From the NCBI GenBank assembly GCA_007123575.1, contig SKKV01000192.1, forward strand, positions 1 through 5,463: a stretch of DNA of 5,463 nt, in the 5' to 3' direction. Positions within the stretch are counted from its first letter, which is position 1. Every line of letters starts with the position of its first letter. This document shows, piece after piece, positions 1-5,463 of the stretch. The notes under the pieces are model-generated. The model had not been told where the DNA came from. It saw only the letters and a program-made list of their open reading frames with translations, and searched no databases. The translations under genes and the position numbers were made by a program. Origin of the DNA: Wenzhouxiangella sp. Lineage in GTDB: Bacteria > Pseudomonadota > Gammaproteobacteria > Xanthomonadales > Wenzhouxiangellaceae.

Positions 1-505
1 CTTCATTCAGCGGCGTTTGCAGATACACCCCATCGGTCCAGCCGATGTTGAAGTTGGATGCGTCGTTGCGGATCAGGCTCTTGCCGGGAACGATCGGCAG
101 GGTGAATGAAGTCGCAAACCGACCAATCCGCAGGGTGGTGCCGCTGTCGACATGCCGATAGAGAAGATTGAAGGTATCGACCGTCGCATCGCCCGCATTC
201 ACTCCCGTCCGGTTGGGGCGATAGCGGCGCACGTAGAAGTCAAATCCGTCCTGGTCGCTGGCGAAACTGCCGGCCACGCCGGTATTGAGCTGCCAGGCCC
301 GATCCGCCGGACTGGCTACCCGAAGTCTCAGGCGCATCTGGAAATGGTCGTTGCTGTCGCGCTCACCGTCCCGCTGTTCGCTCCAGTTCGCCAGATAGCC
401 CAGGCGCGCATCGCCACCCCAATCCCAGTCGGCGCCGGCTAGGCAGACATTGCAGGCCGCAAAGCCCAATGTTGCAGCCAGCGTGGCGGCACGGGTCAGA
501 GACAT
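1..505 (-). CDS. Probable outer-membrane beta-barrel (porin-like) protein, N-terminal part
   Basis: Reading the minus strand from ATG at 505-503 gives 168 uninterrupted codons up to the window edge, so the C-terminus and stop lie outside. The product begins MSLTRAATLAATLGFAAC and continues NVCLAGADWDWGGDARLGY, a Sec-type signal with likely cleavage near CLA/GAD (about residue 23). The mature part shows alternating polar/hydrophobic stretches rich in aromatic residues and Arg, such as FQMRLRLRV, FDFYVRRYRP, TFNLLYRHV, TLRIGRFATSFTLP and NFNIGWTDGVYL. These look like amphipathic outer-membrane strands with a GRF turn, as in porins and alginate-export-like barrels; the exact family cannot be named from this part. 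FAAC at residues 15-18 faintly resembles a lipobox, but barrels are not normally lipoproteins. No strong Shine-Dalgarno is seen: GGAA lies 8 nt before the ATG. It is 186 bp downstream of the cyclase gene on the same strand. The frame and signal peptide are seen directly; barrel function is inferred. Confidence 0.8.
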   Translation of the reverse strand, partial: MSLTRAATLAATLGFAACNVCLAGADWDWGGDARLGYLANWSEQRDGERDSNDHFQMRLRLRVASPADRAWQLNTGVAGSFASDQDGFDFYVRRYRPNRTGVNAGDATVDTFNLLYRHVDSGTTLRIGRFATSFTLPIVPGKSLIRNDASNFNIGWTDGVYLQTPLNE

Positions 506-691
506 GAAGTTCGATTCCAGCGGGCTGTTTCACAATTCACGAAAGTAAAGATCCTTGGTGGTCAATATCCCTGGTGTTTCGGACAGAGCCCGCGTAGCCC
601 AGCACCTCGGTCGCATGACCGGATGCGGCATGGCCTTGATTTCGTGCCGGCTCGGAATTGCAGCGCCTGGATCGCGATTGGTCCAAATCGG

Positions 692-3652
692 TCAGGTTCT
701 GACCAGGCTGATCGAACCATCGTCTTTGATCACGGCGATATTGCTGTTGCCAGCTCGTTTGGCGCGATAGAGTGCCCTATCGACCAGTTCCAGGGCCGAC
801 TGCCAGGAGTCTGTCCCGGCCCGTGCCACCACGCCAATACTGATGCCGGCGCGTATACCGGCTGCGATGTCGTCGAAGCGACAGTCTTCAACGCTGGTTG
901 CTAGTTGTCTGGCCATGCTCATCAGATGGTCGATCTCCACGCGCTCGCTGAGAATGATGAACTCATCGCCGCCGATTCGGAACAGCTGGTCTCCAGCCTC
1001 CACACTCGAGCGCAGCACTTCAGCCAGCCGCTGCAGGACCAGGTCGCCGGCTGGATGCCCAAAGCGGTCGTTGGTCTGCTTGAAATCATTCAGATCGCTG
1101 GCCAGCAGTGCAAGGGGTTGACTGTGCTCGGCGGCGGCAAGCCAGGCAGCGTCGAGCTGGCGATACATGGCGCGGCGATTGGCCAGCCCGGTCAGAGGAT
1201 CCTGGTAGGCCATGGTGGCGAGCCGATCGCGCTGCTGCCGAATTTCTTCGGTGCGTTGCGCAATAACCTGCTCCAGTTGCCGATTACGCGCAGCCTGGCG
1301 GGCACGAGCCAGCTGGGCGGTCAGTGCCAGCAAGCCCAAGGCCAGCAGGGCCCAGGTGGTCAGGGCCCACGGCGAAATGTACCAAGGCTGGGCGATCTCG
1401 AAGGAGAGGCTAGACACCGGGGATAACTGCCCGAGACCGTCACGGGCCTGAACATCGAGCTGATAGCGGCCGCCGGGCAGGTTCGTATATTCGCGAAAGG
1501 CAAGCTCGGTCCAAGGTGACCAGTCCTGGTCGAATCCGACCAAACGGCTGCGCCAGCGGCGACCCTCCGGAAAATCAAACATGGGCAGCGAGAACCGGAA
1601 CGAAAGCGAGCTGCGATCCCTGGGGATGATGTGTTCACCGACCCTGAGTACGGGACCATCCGAGTCTGCCATGACGTGGATACGGGGGGCGAGCGTCGGT
1701 TCTGCCAGCGCTGCCAGCGGGTTGGTGGTGAATTCCAGGCTGCGATGACCGTGCAGCCAAAGGCCGTTGGCTTCGACCAGGTAGCCCTCGGCCTGTGAAC
1801 TTGGCAGGCGGGAGAGTGCGCCGGGCAAGGCGCGAAAAATGCCGTCTTCGTCGCGGGCCAGCACTTCACCCCAGCGCTGCTCCCCCTTCAGTATCTGGGC
1901 ATGAATTCGACCGTGCCGGTCCTGTGCGATTTTGTACCAGCCGTGGGTCCCGTCATGAAGGCGCGGTTCAAAGTGATCATCCGGCACCAGCTGTTGTCCG
2001 CTTTCGTCCAGGCGCAGAATGCCAAAGCGGGTACCGAAGCGGACCTGCCCATCGACAAGGTAGACCTCCACGTAGTTGCTTTCCGGCAATCCTCTGTCCT
2101 GGGCAAAGCGGTTGACCTCAATCGCGTCCAGTGAGTCCGCGCAGTCGGCGACCAGCCCTTTGACCTGAAACGCGGCACCATCGAGACTGCCGGCCCAGAC
2201 CGTGCCTGAGTCGGTCGTGACCAGACTGCGAATGGTGGCCTCGTTCTCGGGCAGGCGTCGGAGTTGCCACTGGTTGTCGGACCGACAGACACTGACCAGG
2301 CCATAGTTGCCGCCGACCAGCCAGTGCGTTGGCCCGAGGGAGGTCATCGCAAACGCGCTGTCATCGTCAATCAGGAGCTCAGTGACCTGTTCAGTCCAGT
2401 GATAAAGGCCGGTGCTGGTGCCCACCAGGGCGCTGGCTTCATCGTCTGCGGACGTTAGCGCGTGCGCAAACCAGGCCTGCGTATCGAGTTCCGGAACGGC
2501 TTCGAAGCGACGCCCACTCATGCGCCAGACGCCGGCGCTGGTGGCCGCCCAAAGCTGTCCGTTGACGCGCGATAGACCGTGAGTGGTGCTGCGCAGGTTA
2601 TGGCGCTCATCAAGCCGGCGCCAGGTTTGATGAATTTCAGCACGGGCAAAGCCGACCGTCATGGCGATCCATAGTCCACCTTCGGCATCCTGCCCCAGGC
2701 CGAGTACTGTATCAACCGGCAGGCCATTGACCTGGTCAATACGCGCGTCCAATTCGCCCTGCTCGCTAAAGACGAACACGCCGCTACCAGTCGTTGCCAC
2801 CGCAATTCGCCCATCGGCAAGCACCTCAAGCGCCCGAACGCGGCTGCCGTCCAGGTAATCCGATGTTTCCTGCCAGTTGGCATGATCGGACAGTTGGCTG
2901 GTGAACCAGTCCCCATCGTGCAGCCCGACTAGCAGTCCACCCTGGTTGCCGCCAAGCATCAGCATGCGGCCATCGGGCAGTGTGGTCGTCGGTGTGACCG
3001 ATGTATCGTCGAGCAGGGGGTGCTGGATGATGGGAATCAGCTCAGCGTCAACTACCTCGACCAGTCCCAGACGGCGATGGCCGGCGACCAGGCGGCCGCC
3101 AATGGCATGGAGCAGGTTGAAAGGACGTGCCGGGTCGTGGATGACGCGTGTGAACCGATCGTTGCAGAAGCAGAACAACGACTGGGTGGTCATTACCCAG
3201 ACCTGATCGTCGATGACCGCCGAGCTTAAGCCGGTCCGGGGGTTGTCCTGTTCGTCGAATCTGAAGATTTCGACGAATTCGAAGCCTGTATCGGGGGACT
3301 CAACCAGCTCACCGACACTGATGCCGGAAATGACAAAGTGCCGTCCCTGGGCTGTGCGCTCCAGGCGAATGGCAGAAAAGCCATCGGTCGGCACCAGGTG
3401 TTCGAAGCGCTCGCCATCATAAATCAGAACACCGCGTCCATTGCCGATGACCATGCGACCATCGTCAAGCTGGAGAAAATCCCAGTTTTGGCCGTGGGCC
3501 TGGTAATCCTCAGGGTTGTAGACCTGTAGAAACGGTGCGGCCTGGCGTGCCTCCATGGGCATGCCAGGCACCGATGAGGCCGGCAACCACAGCAGCCAGA
3601 CAAGTACGAAGACACGGTGAATCAGATCGGTATTGGTCGAACGTTTAACCAC
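692..3652 (-). CDS. Propeller-sensor (Reg_prop/Y_Y_Y) transmembrane diguanylate cyclase, GGDEF
   Basis: About 986 residues from the chosen GTG, TGA at 692-694. It should condense two GTP into cyclic di-GMP in response to a periplasmic signal. Order of parts: signal or anchor with hydrophobic core VFVLVWLLWL (residues 14-23); propeller region about 42-654 with Reg_prop-like blades, for example DGRMVIGNGRGVLIYDG and a canonical GLPVDTV...GGLWIA; Y_Y_Y domain about 681-754 with WSPW and NLPGGRYQLDVQARD; one transmembrane helix about 760-780; a charged coiled coil about 786-814; GGDEF domain about 815-976. The catalytic domain keeps DPLTGLANRR (818-827), the metal-site Asp853 in SDLNDFK, ND 861-862, GH 865-866 and RIGGDEF ending at 898. 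The I-site RxxD is ExxD (885-888). No EAL domain follows. Propeller-Y_Y_Y proteins are known as periplasmic sensors of hybrid two-component systems; the ligand here is unknown. The frame stays open up to TTG 3790, and ATG 3709 is another candidate. GTG 3652 was chosen because it gives a normal signal-peptide N-terminus and lies below a -10-like box; its Shine-Dalgarno is weak. Confidence 0.93.
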   Translation of the reverse strand: MVKRSTNTDLIHRVFVLVWLLWLPASSVPGMPMEARQAAPFLQVYNPEDYQAHGQNWDFLQLDDGRMVIGNGRGVLIYDGERFEHLVPTDGFSAIRLERTAQGRHFVISGISVGELVESPDTGFEFVEIFRFDEQDNPRTGLSSAVIDDQVWVMTTQSLFCFCNDRFTRVIHDPARPFNLLHAIGGRLVAGHRRLGLVEVVDAELIPIIQHPLLDDTSVTPTTTLPDGRMLMLGGNQGGLLVGLHDGDWFTSQLSDHANWQETSDYLDGSRVRALEVLADGRIAVATTGSGVFVFSEQGELDARIDQVNGLPVDTVLGLGQDAEGGLWIAMTVGFARAEIHQTWRRLDERHNLRSTTHGLSRVNGQLWAATSAGVWRMSGRRFEAVPELDTQAWFAHALTSADDEASALVGTSTGLYHWTEQVTELLIDDDSAFAMTSLGPTHWLVGGNYGLVSVCRSDNQWQLRRLPENEATIRSLVTTDSGTVWAGSLDGAAFQVKGLVADCADSLDAIEVNRFAQDRGLPESNYVEVYLVDGQVRFGTRFGILRLDESGQQLVPDDHFEPRLHDGTHGWYKIAQDRHGRIHAQILKGEQRWGEVLARDEDGIFRALPGALSRLPSSQAEGYLVEANGLWLHGHRSLEFTTNPLAALAEPTLAPRIHVMADSDGPVLRVGEHIIPRDRSSLSFRFSLPMFDFPEGRRWRSRLVGFDQDWSPWTELAFREYTNLPGGRYQLDVQARDGLGQLSPVSSLSFEIAQPWYISPWALTTWALLALGLLALTAQLARARQAARNRQLEQVIAQRTEEIRQQRDRLATMAYQDPLTGLANRRAMYRQLDAAWLAAAEHSQPLALLASDLNDFKQTNDRFGHPAGDLVLQRLAEVLRSSVEAGDQLFRIGGDEFIILSERVEIDHLMSMARQLATSVEDCRFDDIAAGIRAGISIGVVARAGTDSWQSALELVDRALYRAKRAGNSNIAVIKDDGSISLVRT

Positions 3653-3682
3653 TTGTCTCGGAACACAGGATCGATGCCCTGA

Positions 3683-3688
3683 ATGATA
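3683..3688 (-). promoter_or_regulatory. Possible -10 box of the cyclase gene
   Basis: The minus strand reads TATCAT here, five of six matches to the sigma-70 -10 consensus. Transcription would start near 3676, about 24 nt before the preferred GTG at 3652 and downstream of the alternative starts at 3709 and 3790. No good -35 stands 16-18 nt upstream; TTGCCA lies 22 nt upstream, which is too far. If real, the promoter is weak or activator-dependent. Confidence 0.3.
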
Positions 3689-3783
3689 CTCCACGCCACA
3701 TGCCGCCATTTGGCAAGGCCTATCGGCGCAAAGCGTGGGAGTCACTGTGTCCTTGCTGACGAAAAAAGCTTTTCGAGAAGCCG

Positions 3784-3828
3784 AACGCAAAAGCGCGCGA
3801 AGTCCGTCGAATCGGTCTTCGCGCGCTT
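3784..3828 (-). terminator. Rho-independent terminator of the Spy-like gene
   Basis: A perfect 12-bp inverted repeat, AAGCGCGCGAAG at 3791-3802 and CTTCGCGCGCTT at 3817-3828, encloses 14 nt. Three further pairs (3804-3806 with 3813-3815) can form inside the loop across one mismatch. On the minus strand the stem runs into TTTTGCGTT, a short, interrupted T-run. It begins 40 bp after the Spy-like stop codon, so it most probably ends that transcript. On the plus strand the stem is followed by CTTGCTTTGG, which is a poorer tail, and no plus-strand gene needs it. Confidence 0.75.
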
Positions 3829-3842
3829 CTTGCTTTGGTGAC

Positions 3843-3862
3843 TGCCTGGCTTCAAGCAGGCA
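3843..3862 (-). other. Small hairpin in the 3' UTR of the Spy-like gene
   Basis: TGCCTG (3843-3848) and CAGGCA (3857-3862) form a 6-bp stem with an 8-nt loop, starting 6 nt after the stop codon at 3869. It has no T-run, so it is not a terminator by itself. Together with the larger hairpin at 3791-3828 it makes the roughly 80-nt 3' UTR highly structured. It may protect the mRNA or be part of a 3' UTR-derived RNA; the stem is seen, the role is inferred. Confidence 0.4.
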
Positions 3863-3868
3863 TTGTGA

Positions 3869-4435
3869 TCAGCGGTTGCGATAGCGCTTGCCGCGCTTGT
3901 CCTGGCGGCGCTCGGCCAACAGGGCCTGCTGCTCCGGGGTGAGGATTTCGCTCATCGCCTGGCGCCAGGCTGCCCGGTCGGGGCGTTCGCCCTCGGCGCG
4001 CCAGGCCTGCATCTGCTCGCGCATGGCCGCGCGCTGCTCCTCAGTCAGGTCGAGTCCTGCCATCGGATGGCCTTTGCCATAGCGACCGCCCTGGCGGCGA
4101 TGCTTGCGATTGGATTTCATTTCATCCAGCTGCTCGGCCTGTTCGGCGGTCAGTACATCGCGGATTTCCTCGCGCAAGGCCTGTCGTGAGGCGCGCATGG
4201 CTGAACGATCGCGCTCGCCTTCGGACCTCAGGGCGCGTCGCTGCTCGCGTTCGACTTCGATTAAATTGGCGATCTGGTCACGCTGGCTGTCGCTGAGTTC
4301 CAGACGCTCGGCCATGCGGTCGGCCATACGTTCCGGTGAAGGTGCCGAGCGATTGGCCAGGGCCGGGCCGCTGATGGCCAGCAGGGCGGCGACGGCCAGG
4401 GCTGACATGTGCTTGGGTGAGATTCGAATCAACAT
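3869..4435 (-). CDS. Periplasmic Spy/CpxP-like LTxxQ-family protein with duplicated module
   Basis: 188 residues from ATG 4435-4433 to TGA at 3869-3871. The start is fixed by AGGAG at 4444-4448, 8 nt upstream, and by an N-terminal Sec signal ending SALAVAALLAISGPALA with likely cleavage after residue 27; the open frame extends upstream to 4537 but without these signals. The mature protein is charged, predicted helical and rich in Arg, Glu and Gln. It has four LTxxQ-type motifs: LSDSQ (47-51), LTAEQ (95-99), LTEEQ (130-134) and LTPEQ (165-169). They form two motif pairs separated by a basic, Gly-rich linker (about 107-124). Known Spy and CpxP proteins carry one such pair and act as periplasmic chaperones or as inhibitors of the CpxA kinase; CpxP-like genes often neighbour their kinase, as here. 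The expected role is sensing or buffering misfolded envelope protein. Family assignment is firm. Whether it inhibits the kinase, acts as a chaperone or binds metal is inference. Confidence 0.92.
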   Translation of the reverse strand: MLIRISPKHMSALAVAALLAISGPALANRSAPSPERMADRMAERLELSDSQRDQIANLIEVEREQRRALRSEGERDRSAMRASRQALREEIRDVLTAEQAEQLDEMKSNRKHRRQGGRYGKGHPMAGLDLTEEQRAAMREQMQAWRAEGERPDRAAWRQAMSEILTPEQQALLAERRQDKRGKRYRNR

Positions 4436-4443
4436 GGCTTGTA

Positions 4444-4448
4444 CTCCT
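4444..4448 (-). promoter_or_regulatory. Ribosome binding site of the Spy-like gene
   Basis: The minus strand reads AGGAG, followed by 8 nt (TACAAGCC) and ATG at 4435. It is the best Shine-Dalgarno in the window, and it excludes the longer in-frame starts upstream of the signal peptide. Confidence 0.8.
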
Positions 4449-4457
4449 GTTTGGGTT

Positions 4458-4483
4458 TTTAGACCAGCTGTCGCAGAACTGTC
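4458..4483 (-). promoter_or_regulatory. Candidate promoter with a phased direct repeat (response-regulator box?)
   Basis: On the minus strand, GACAG at 4483-4479 is repeated at 4472-4468, exactly 11 bp apart (GACAG-N6-GACAG). Four bases further on is TCTAAA (4463-4458), which could be a -10 element, 14 nt before the Shine-Dalgarno. OmpR-family regulators, including CpxR, bind as head-to-tail dimers to 5-6 bp repeats one helical turn apart, so the layout fits a site for the regulator expected to pair with the neighbouring kinase. The sequence is not the E. coli CpxR consensus (GTAAA repeats), and the repeat sits closer to the -10 than in classical activated promoters. No sigma-70 -35 is seen. 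Confidence 0.35.
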
Positions 4484-4558
4484 CGCGACCTTGAGGCACA
4501 GCTTGCCGGATTGCCATGTGGACTTGGGTGGCGCCACTGCGGGAAGTGTGACGAAAGG

Positions 4559-5463
4559 TTACGCGGGCAGCTCGATGCTGAGCTTGAGGCCGCCATCGGG
4601 CCGGTTCTCGGCCCGGATGCGCCCGCCGTGCAGCTCCACGGCCGCGCGCGCGATCGCCAGGCCAATGCCGCTGCCGCCGGCATCGCGCGCCTCATTGACG
4701 CGCATGAATGGCTCGAAGATGTCCTCCAGCCGGTCCGGCGGCACGCCCGGGCCCCGGTCCAGCACTTGAATGTTGACCTGCGCATCCGTTGCTTCGGCCA
4801 GCATCTCAACCTCGCCGCCTGCGGGGCTGTGACGCAGGGCGTTGCGCAGCACGTTTTCCAGGGCGCGGCCGAGCAGCTCGGCATTGCCGGAGATGATCAG
4901 CTGCGCCGGCGCCTTGAGCTTGACCGCGATGCCGCGAGCGCTGCCTTCCAGGCGCGCCGACTCGGCCAGGTCGGTCAGCTTGTCGGTCAGATCAAAGCGC
5001 TGCCGTTCGAGGCCGGGTTGGTCTTTCAGGCGGACATAGCGCAGGATTTCATCGATCAGCCCGTCGAGGCACTCGATGTCGGACTCCATCCGGGCCAGGT
5101 AGTCGGCCCGTTTGTCGGCGCTGGCGCTGTCGGCGGCCAGGGTCAGGGCAACGCGCAGCCGGGCCAGCGGCGAGCGCAGTTCGTGGGAAACATCGCGCAG
5201 CAGCTGGCGCTGACGCTCGATCTGGCCCTGCAGGCGGTCGGCCATGCGATTGAAGTCGCGGGCCAGGTCGCCGAGTTCGTCGCCTCGGGCGGTGCTGGCG
5301 CGATCGGCCCGTGCGGCCAGCTCGCCGTCGCCCAGGGCCTGCCCGGCCTGTTTCAGCGCGCTGATCGGGCGGGTGATGGAGCGGGCCAGCCACAGGCAAA
5401 TCAGGCCGCTGAACAGCATCGCCAGCGCCAGCAGGCCACCGCCGCCCAGGCCACCGAACAGGC
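4559..5463 (-). CDS. CpxA-like sensor histidine kinase, C-terminal part
   Basis: 301 codons or so are visible, ending TAA at 4559-4561; the start lies beyond the right edge, so the ATG at 5419 is internal. Residues are counted from the first whole codon, 5461. Order: end of a transmembrane helix (about 1-25, Gly/Leu-rich), HAMP from about 26 (RSITRPISALKQA) to about 80, HisKA with phosphoacceptor His93 in DVSHELRSPLARLRVAL, then HATPase with the N box ENVLRNALRHS (202-212), G1 DRGPGVP (235-241), F box IFEPFMR and G2 GGSGIGLAI (262-270). All catalytic boxes are intact. The HELRSPLARL sequence around the His is typical of CpxA-like kinases. It should autophosphorylate and pass phosphate to an OmpR-family regulator, probably encoded just outside the window. 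The periplasmic sensor domain and first membrane helix are also outside. It lies 123 bp upstream of the Spy-like gene on the same strand, with no terminator seen between, which supports an envelope-stress role. The kinase class is certain; the CpxA-like subgroup is likely. Confidence 0.95.
   Translation of the reverse strand, partial: LFGGLGGGGLLALAMLFSGLICLWLARSITRPISALKQAGQALGDGELAARADRASTARGDELGDLARDFNRMADRLQGQIERQRQLLRDVSHELRSPLARLRVALTLAADSASADKRADYLARMESDIECLDGLIDEILRYVRLKDQPGLERQRFDLTDKLTDLAESARLEGSARGIAVKLKAPAQLIISGNAELLGRALENVLRNALRHSPAGGEVEMLAEATDAQVNIQVLDRGPGVPPDRLEDIFEPFMRVNEARDAGGSGIGLAIARAAVELHGGRIRAENRPDGGLKLSIELPA

Noticed and set aside
152..442. A 96-codon open frame on the plus strand
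   Set aside because: It is antisense to the partial barrel gene, which has a signal peptide and strand-like pattern on the minus strand. The plus-strand frame has neither.
560..565. TTGACC on the minus strand as a -35 box for the barrel gene
   Set aside because: The hexamer 17 nt downstream is TCGTGA, a poor -10, so a promoter cannot be supported from sequence alone.
608..621. Hairpin CGGTC-GCAT-GACCG between the cyclase and barrel genes as a terminator
   Set aside because: The stem is only 5 bp, and neither strand has a T-run after it.
905..1426. A 173-codon open frame on the plus strand
   Set aside because: It is antisense to the GGDEF and membrane-helix coding region, with Gln/Gly-rich composition and no recognisable motif. 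It is a shadow of the cyclase gene.
3760..3775. Palindrome-like CGAAAA-AAGC-TTTTCG as a second terminator
   Set aside because: The stem is almost all A:T, has no T-run after it on either strand, and follows a much stronger GC-rich terminator.
4528..4537. Perfect 10-bp palindrome GTGGCGCCAC between the kinase and Spy-like genes
   Set aside because: Several palindromes of this length are expected by chance in a window this size. It does not extend further, leaves no room for a hairpin loop, and matches no operator I know.
4104..4769. A 221-codon open frame on the plus strand
   Set aside because: It lies antisense across the 3' end of the kinase gene and the Spy-like gene. The product is Ser/Arg/Ala-rich low-complexity sequence with no domain or ribosome binding site, as expected for a shadow frame in GC-rich DNA.

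Overview
The window carries four protein genes, all on the minus strand, so transcription runs from the high coordinates to the low ones. In order they are: a CpxA-like sensor histidine kinase (5' end outside the window), a small periplasmic Spy/CpxP-like protein, a very large membrane-anchored diguanylate cyclase with a beta-propeller sensor, and the N-terminal third or half of a probable outer-membrane beta-barrel protein that runs off the left edge. Signal peptides, an outer-membrane protein and a Spy/CpxP partner show a Gram-negative cell. The high GC content, and the combination of a CpxA-type kinase with a propeller-Y_Y_Y-GGDEF protein, suggest a gammaproteobacterium, possibly near the Xanthomonadales. 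That placement is inference; no taxonomic marker gene is present.

Right half (about 3790-5463): an envelope-stress module. The kinase has the end of a transmembrane segment, HAMP, HisKA and HATPase parts with every catalytic box intact. It is followed after 123 bp by the Spy-like gene, which has its own good ribosome binding site and, just upstream, a GACAG direct repeat in 11-bp phase beside a -10-like box. The cognate response regulator would be expected just beyond the right edge. The Spy-like gene is closed by a strong GC-rich hairpin with a short T-run.

Middle (692-3652): one gene of about 986 codons. Its product has a signal sequence or N-terminal anchor, a periplasmic propeller region of about 600 residues, a Y_Y_Y domain, one transmembrane helix, a short coiled coil and a cytoplasmic GGDEF domain with an intact active site but a broken inhibitory I-site. 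The open frame can be extended upstream to a TTG at 3790, but that would put the start in the T-run of the neighbouring terminator, so a GTG start at 3652 is preferred.

Left edge (1-505): a partial gene with a signal peptide and alternating, aromatic-rich strands typical of a porin-like barrel. It has no stop codon inside the window. The 186-bp gap between it and the cyclase (506-691) shows no convincing terminator, so the two might be co-transcribed.

The overall theme is envelope sensing: two signal-transduction proteins that read the periplasm, one periplasmic chaperone-like effector and one outer-membrane protein. Nothing points to a mobile element, CRISPR array, RNA gene or phage. The most interesting points are the duplicated Spy-like module, the I-site loss in the cyclase, the phased repeat before the Spy-like gene, and a structured 3' UTR placed like the source of the CpxQ small RNA in enterobacteria.
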